A stretch of DNA of 64,000 nucleotides, from positions 1 to 64,000 of the forward strand of contig NZ_JAKZAK010000027.1 of NCBI RefSeq assembly GCF_023156385.1, written 5' to 3'. Below are positions 60,298-64,000 of this stretch, one piece after another; the first letter of the stretch is position 1, and each line of letters begins with the position of its first letter. This stretch comes from Marinobacter xestospongiae. Its GTDB lineage: Bacteria > Pseudomonadota > Gammaproteobacteria > Pseudomonadales > Oleiphilaceae. The notes under the pieces were generated by a model. The model was not told the DNA's origin and searched no databases. It saw nothing but the letters and a program-made list of their open reading frames with translations. Position numbers and translations under genes: made by a program.

Positions 60298-62187
60298 AGT
60301 GTAGCCGTGAAGCCCGCTTTCCAGCTCTGCCAGCAGCCGCTCCTGGCTCAGGGCGTCGAGGTCACTGCGGGCAAACTTGCGGCGGTAGGCCTGTAGCAGC
60401 TGCTCCGGCTCGAAGTTCACGTAGCGCAGGATCTTCGCCACGGTATCGCCGGCGATGGTCTCGCTGATGCGGTAGCTGCCGTCCTCGTCTCGCCGGACAT
60501 CCACCGAGTGGGTATCGCCGAACAGGTTGTGCATGTCGCCGAGGATTTCCTGATAGGCACCGGTCATGAAGAAGCCCAGCAGCAGTGGCTCGCCGTCATC
60601 CTCTGGCAGAGGCAGGGTGGTTTCCAGGCCCTGGCCATCAACGTAGAGATCGATACGGCCGTCGGAATCGCAGGTGATGTCCTGAATCACCGCCCGCCGT
60701 GTCAGTGGCCGCTGCAGCCCCCGCAGCGGCAGGATCGGGAACACCTGGTCAATGCCCCACACATCCGGCAGTGACTGAAACAGCGAGAAATTGACGAACA
60801 GTTTGTCGGCGAGCTTTTCATTGAGCTCGTCGATGATTTCCCGGTGGGCCCGGTTGCTGCCGTTCAGGCGCTGGCGCAACTGCTGGCAGCAGCGGCTGTA
60901 GGTACGTTCCGCGGCGGCACGATGGGCCAGCCCCAGCAGGCCGTGGGCAAACTGGGCGTGGACATCGCTCAGGGCATGCAGGATGTCATGGTACAGCTCC
61001 ACCGGCGAGCGCGGGCTGTGCTGTGCCTGCAGTTCCTCCAGCGCCTGCCACAGGTCCTGCAGTGGCTGTGGGGCCGGTTCCGGCGGGGCCACGGGGTCGG
61101 CGCTGTCGGCGCTTTCGCGATCGATCACGTTGGTGATCAGCACCGCATGGTGGGCGGTCAGGGCGCGGCCGGATTCGCTGATCAGGTCCGGGTGGGGAAT
61201 GCCGGCGCGGTCACACTCGGCCTGCAGGGTGTGGATAACGTTGTAGGCGTACTCTTCCACGCTGTAGTTCATCGAGCAGCTGCTGCGGGTGCGGGTGCCC
61301 TCGTAATCCACCCCGAGGCCGCCACCGATATCGACGGTGGTAACGGGGGCTCCCAGCTGGCGCAATTCGCTGTAGAAGCGCGCGCACTCCCGCAACCCGG
61401 TCTGGATATCGCGGATGTTGGCGATCTGGGAACCCAGGTGGAAGTGCAGCAGTTGCAGTGAATCCAGGGCATCCGCCTGCTCAAGGGTCTGGATCAGAGC
61501 CAGCACCTGGCTGGCGGACAGGCCAAACTTGGATTTCTCGCCGCCGGTGTTCTGCCAGTTACCCTTGCCAATGGTGGCCAGGCGTGCGCGTACGCCGATC
61601 AGCGGCTTGACCTTGAGCTGGCGGGCCTCTTCCAGGATCAGCGCCAGCTCGGACTGCTTCTCCACCACGATGTAGACCCGGTGACCGAGGGCCTGGCCGA
61701 TCAGTGCCAGGCGCACGTACTCCCGGTCCTTGTAGCCATTACACACGATCACCGAGCCGACCTGGCTGAGCGCCAGCACCGCCATCAGTTCGGGCTTGCT
61801 GCCGGCCTCCAGACCGATCTGCTGACGACTGGCGGCGGGTTCGGCACGGATCAGCTCCTCCACCACCCGGCGCTGCTGGTTGACCTTGATCGGGTAAACC
61901 GCCGTGTAGCCCCCCTGATAGCCCTGGTCTGCGGCCACCTGGTTGAAGGCGTTGCACAGCCGGTTGACCCGGTCGTGGAGGATGTCGGTGAATCGCACCA
62001 GCACCGGCAGCTGACTGCCCCGAGCAACCAGGTCGCTGGCCAGTGCTGGCAGGCTGATGGCAGCGCCGGTTTCACCCCGGTCGGGCTGAATACAGACTTC
62101 CCCGTTACCGTTGACGTCGATATAGCCGTCGCTCCAGTGGGGAATGTTGTAGGTGTGACGGGCATTGGTGGAGACAAGATCGGTCAT
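60283..62187 (-). CDS. speA: Biosynthetic arginine decarboxylase SpeA
   Basis: Converts arginine to agmatine, the first step to putrescine. 634 residues, the usual length. The PLP lysine lies in TAVYPIKVNQQRRVVEEL (about residue 101). LIGVRARLATIGKGNWQNTGGEKSKFGLS, LHFHLGSQIANI, TVDIGGGLGVDYEGT and FQSLPDVWGIDQVFPILPL are also present. ATG 62187 matches the conserved N-terminus; the ribosome site is weak (AGGG). It is divergent from speE, so two polyamine genes share a control region of about 270 bases. Confidence 0.95.
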   Translation of the reverse strand: MTDLVSTNARHTYNIPHWSDGYIDVNGNGEVCIQPDRGETGAAISLPALASDLVARGSQLPVLVRFTDILHDRVNRLCNAFNQVAADQGYQGGYTAVYPIKVNQQRRVVEELIRAEPAASRQQIGLEAGSKPELMAVLALSQVGSVIVCNGYKDREYVRLALIGQALGHRVYIVVEKQSELALILEEARQLKVKPLIGVRARLATIGKGNWQNTGGEKSKFGLSASQVLALIQTLEQADALDSLQLLHFHLGSQIANIRDIQTGLRECARFYSELRQLGAPVTTVDIGGGLGVDYEGTRTRSSCSMNYSVEEYAYNVIHTLQAECDRAGIPHPDLISESGRALTAHHAVLITNVIDRESADSADPVAPPEPAPQPLQDLWQALEELQAQHSPRSPVELYHDILHALSDVHAQFAHGLLGLAHRAAAERTYSRCCQQLRQRLNGSNRAHREIIDELNEKLADKLFVNFSLFQSLPDVWGIDQVFPILPLRGLQRPLTRRAVIQDITCDSDGRIDLYVDGQGLETTLPLPEDDGEPLLLGFFMTGAYQEILGDMHNLFGDTHSVDVRRDEDGSYRISETIAGDTVAKILRYVNFEPEQLLQAYRRKFARSDLDALSQERLLAELESGLHGYTYLED

Positions 62188-62456
62188 CGGGCGCAACCCT
62201 GTGCAATGTGTGCAACCTGCCTCTGGACGGGTGCCGGTGGACCCGGGCGTGAAGGCGGGATGGAAGTTCTCTCCCGGAGGTCGGGAATGGCGCCATTGTA
62301 GGGCTTCACCCTGGCCTCGCAAAGAGGGTAGCGATGACGGAGTGGCAATAGGCGTGGCAATATTCGCGGCGACCGCTTCAGCTATGCTGAAAGGACACCT
62401 ACAATACCGCCAGTTCGGCCCCGTCGGGGCCTGTCATTGGCAAGGGGAGGTCCGTC

Positions 62457-63317
62457 ATGACAACACTGAATGAAGGCTGGTTCACCGAGGTATTCCAGAA
62501 CGAGGGCACTGCGTTTTCCCTCAAAGTGCGGGAGAAGCTGCACGAGGAACAGAGTGAGTTCCAGAAGCTGGAAATCTACCAGACCGACACCTTCGGTAAC
62601 CTGATGGTGCTCGACGGCTGCGTCATGCTCACCAGCCGCGACAACTTCCTCTACCACGAGATGATGACCCACCCGGCACTGTTTACCCACAAAGCGCCGA
62701 AGAAAGTGGTGATCATTGGCGGTGGGGACTGTGGCACCCTGAAGGAAGTGCTCAAGCATCCCGATGTGGAAGAGGCCTGGCAGGTGGAGATCGATGAGCG
62801 GGTCACCAAGCTGTCCGAGCAATACTTCCCCGAACTGTGTGAGTCCAACGGCGACCCCCGGGCCAACTTCTTCTTTGGCGATGGGGTGCAGTGGATGCGG
62901 GACATTGAGCCCAACAGCATCGACCTGATCATTATCGACAGCACCGATCCGGTCGGTCCAGCCGAGGGCCTGTTCGCGCTGGATTTCTACCGCGACTGCA
63001 TGCTGGCGCTGCGGGATGGCGGCATAGTGGTGCAGCAGAGCGAGTCGCCGCTGCTGCATGCCGATACCATCATCCGCGACATCCACAACGATATGAAGAA
63101 AGCCGGTCTGAGCCATGTAGTGACGCTGCCATTCCCGCAACCGGTGTATCCCACCGGCTGGTGGAGCTGCACCATGGGCAGCAAGGATAACCCGTTGCGG
63201 TATTTCCGCGAGGCCGATGCTGCCGAGCGACCGTTTGTGACCCGCTACTACAATGAGGCCACGCATCATGGTGCCCTGGCGCAGCCACAGTTCATGCGGG
63301 AGCTGCTGGAAGACTGA
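62457..63317 (+). CDS. speE: Spermidine synthase SpeE
   Basis: Transfers aminopropyl from decarboxylated SAM to putrescine. 286 residues: GWFTEVFQNEGTAFSLKVREKLH, YQTDTFGNLMVLDG, VVIIGGGDCGTLKEVLKH, and DLIIIDSTDPVGPAEGLF with the catalytic Asp. The end GWWSCTMGSKD is typical of the bacterial enzyme. No speD is adjacent. An intrinsic terminator follows. Confidence 0.95.
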   Translation: MTTLNEGWFTEVFQNEGTAFSLKVREKLHEEQSEFQKLEIYQTDTFGNLMVLDGCVMLTSRDNFLYHEMMTHPALFTHKAPKKVVIIGGGDCGTLKEVLKHPDVEEAWQVEIDERVTKLSEQYFPELCESNGDPRANFFFGDGVQWMRDIEPNSIDLIIIDSTDPVGPAEGLFALDFYRDCMLALRDGGIVVQQSESPLLHADTIIRDIHNDMKKAGLSHVVTLPFPQPVYPTGWWSCTMGSKDNPLRYFREADAAERPFVTRYYNEATHHGALAQPQFMRELLED

Positions 63318-63338
63318 GCCTTGTTGCCGTACCGATCA

Positions 63339-63374
63339 TAAAAAAGGGCGCCGTTGTGATGGCGCCCTTTTCTG
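63339..63374. terminator. Bidirectional intrinsic terminator between speE and amt
   Basis: AAAAAAGGGCGCC pairs with GGCGCCCTTTTCT around GTTGTGAT; A-run on one side and T-run on the other serve both converging genes. Confidence 0.9.
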
Positions 63375-63408
63375 TTTTGCGCAGCCGGCGGGGCCGGCTG
63401 CTATGGGA

Positions 63409-64000
63409 TTACTTGGTGCTGACGAACTCCGGATAGGCTTCCATGCCACACTCGGACAGATCCACACCTTCGTACTCATCCTCGTCGCTGACCCGCAGGC
63501 CGATGACGGCCTTGATGATGCCCCAGACAATCAGGCTGGCTACGAAGACCCAGGCAAAGATGGTGATGGCGCCGATGATCTGGCCGCTGAAGCTGGAACC
63601 GTCGTTGGTGAAAGGCACCAGCAGCAGACCCAACAGACCGCAGACACCGTGGACTGAGATGGCACCGACCGGATCGTCGATCCGCAGCTTGTCCATGGTC
63701 ACAATGCTCAGGACCACCAGTACACCGCCGAGGGCACCAAACAACGTGGCGGTCAGGGCGCTCGGAGTGGACGGCTCAGCGGTGATCACCACCAGACCGG
63801 CGAGGGCACCGTTGAGCAGCATGGTCAGATCCGCTTTACCAAACATCAGGCGGGCGGTGATCAGGGCGGCGATGGCACCACCGGCGGCCGCAGCGTTGGT
63901 ATTGAGGAACACCATGGCAACCGAGTGGGCGCTGGCTACGTCACCGAGTTTCAGTACGGAGCCACCGTTGAAGCCGAACCAGCCCATCCACAGGATGAAG
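63409..64000 (-). CDS. amt: Ammonium transporter AmtB-type, 3' part (cut by window edge)
   Basis: The C-terminal 197 codons are visible; the frame runs off the window at 64000 (residues FILWMGWFGFNGGS at the edge). WFGFNGGS, AHSVAMVFLNTNAAAAGGAIAAL and ISVHGVCGLLGLLLVPF are conserved Amt helices, with the pore His in VHGVCG. The C-terminal tail (LRVSDEDEYEGVDLSECGMEAYPEFV) is the segment that contacts GlnK. A glnK gene would be expected beyond the window. Confidence 0.93.
   Translation of the reverse strand, partial: FILWMGWFGFNGGSVLKLGDVASAHSVAMVFLNTNAAAAGGAIAALITARLMFGKADLTMLLNGALAGLVVITAEPSTPSALTATLFGALGGVLVVLSIVTMDKLRIDDPVGAISVHGVCGLLGLLLVPFTNDGSSFSGQIIGAITIFAWVFVASLIVWGIIKAVIGLRVSDEDEYEGVDLSECGMEAYPEFVSTK

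Noticed and set aside
1..64000. tRNA, rRNA, CRISPR array, prophage or insertion sequence
   Set aside because: Intergenic spaces are short and none shows a cloverleaf, a spacer-repeat series, a transposase frame or flanking target duplications.

Overview
The window is GC-rich bacterial chromosome, densely packed with genes of ordinary gammaproteobacterial type. It carries a Pseudomonas-style alginate cluster, a pst phosphate operon with a Pho box, speA/speE, tmcA, tcdA, ppnN, thiI with a C-terminal rhodanese domain, and OprF/OmpA- and AlgE-type outer-membrane proteins. This points to a free-living, probably marine or aquatic relative of Pseudomonas, Marinobacter or Alcanivorax. That placement is an inference from gene content; no rRNA or tRNA gene is present to confirm it. 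No CRISPR array, phage or recognisable insertion sequence was seen.

Layout. 0.2-12 kb: housekeeping genes (D-amino-acid dehydrogenase, methyltransferase, OmpA-like porin, UvrD-like helicase, DUF2237 protein, TmcA, ankyrin lipoprotein, enoyl-CoA hydratase family, small cytochrome c). 12-19.9 kb: ppnN, thiI, acetylpolyamine amidohydrolase, gabD, a LysE exporter and its AraC-type neighbour. 20-23.3 kb: a minus-strand unit of chemoreceptor, porin and a very short phosphate-binding-like protein. 23.5-27.3 kb: uvrD, a PAS-GGDEF diguanylate cyclase and an acyl-CoA thioesterase. 27.4-33.3 kb: pstS-pstC-pstA-pstB-phoU, with a Pho box before pstS and a large inverted-repeat structure between pstS and pstC. 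33.3-35.1 kb: a small, less GC-rich accessory patch with a higBA toxin-antitoxin pair and two orphan genes. 35.1-42 kb: PilZ-like protein, esterase, beta-propeller protein, thioesterase, quinone oxidoreductase, Na+/H+-type antiporter and tcdA.

42-56.1 kb is the most distinctive part: eleven minus-strand genes for synthesis, modification and export of an alginate-type exopolysaccharide, in the order algD-alg8-alg44-algK-algE-algI-algJ-algF-algX-algL-algG-like. Compared with the classical Pseudomonas order, the O-acetylation genes (I, J, F) follow algE and the epimerase homologue is last. algA is absent. Most genes overlap by 1-10 bases. The terminal AlgG homologue aligns with AlgG but lacks the catalytic His of the DPHD motif, and AlgK has no lipobox, so the polymer may be non-epimerised polymannuronate. 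Upstream of algD are a sigma54-type -24/-12 element and a perfect IHF consensus.

56.1-64 kb: a long non-coding stretch with a minus-strand intrinsic terminator that serves no visible gene (small-RNA candidate), an SDR oxidoreductase, an ECF sigma/ChrR anti-sigma pair, an AraC-family regulator, speA and speE, and the 3' part of an ammonium transporter cut by the window edge. Polyamine metabolism recurs (speA, speE, acetylpolyamine amidohydrolase, gabD), as does phosphate sensing (pst operon, chemoreceptor-porin-binding protein unit).
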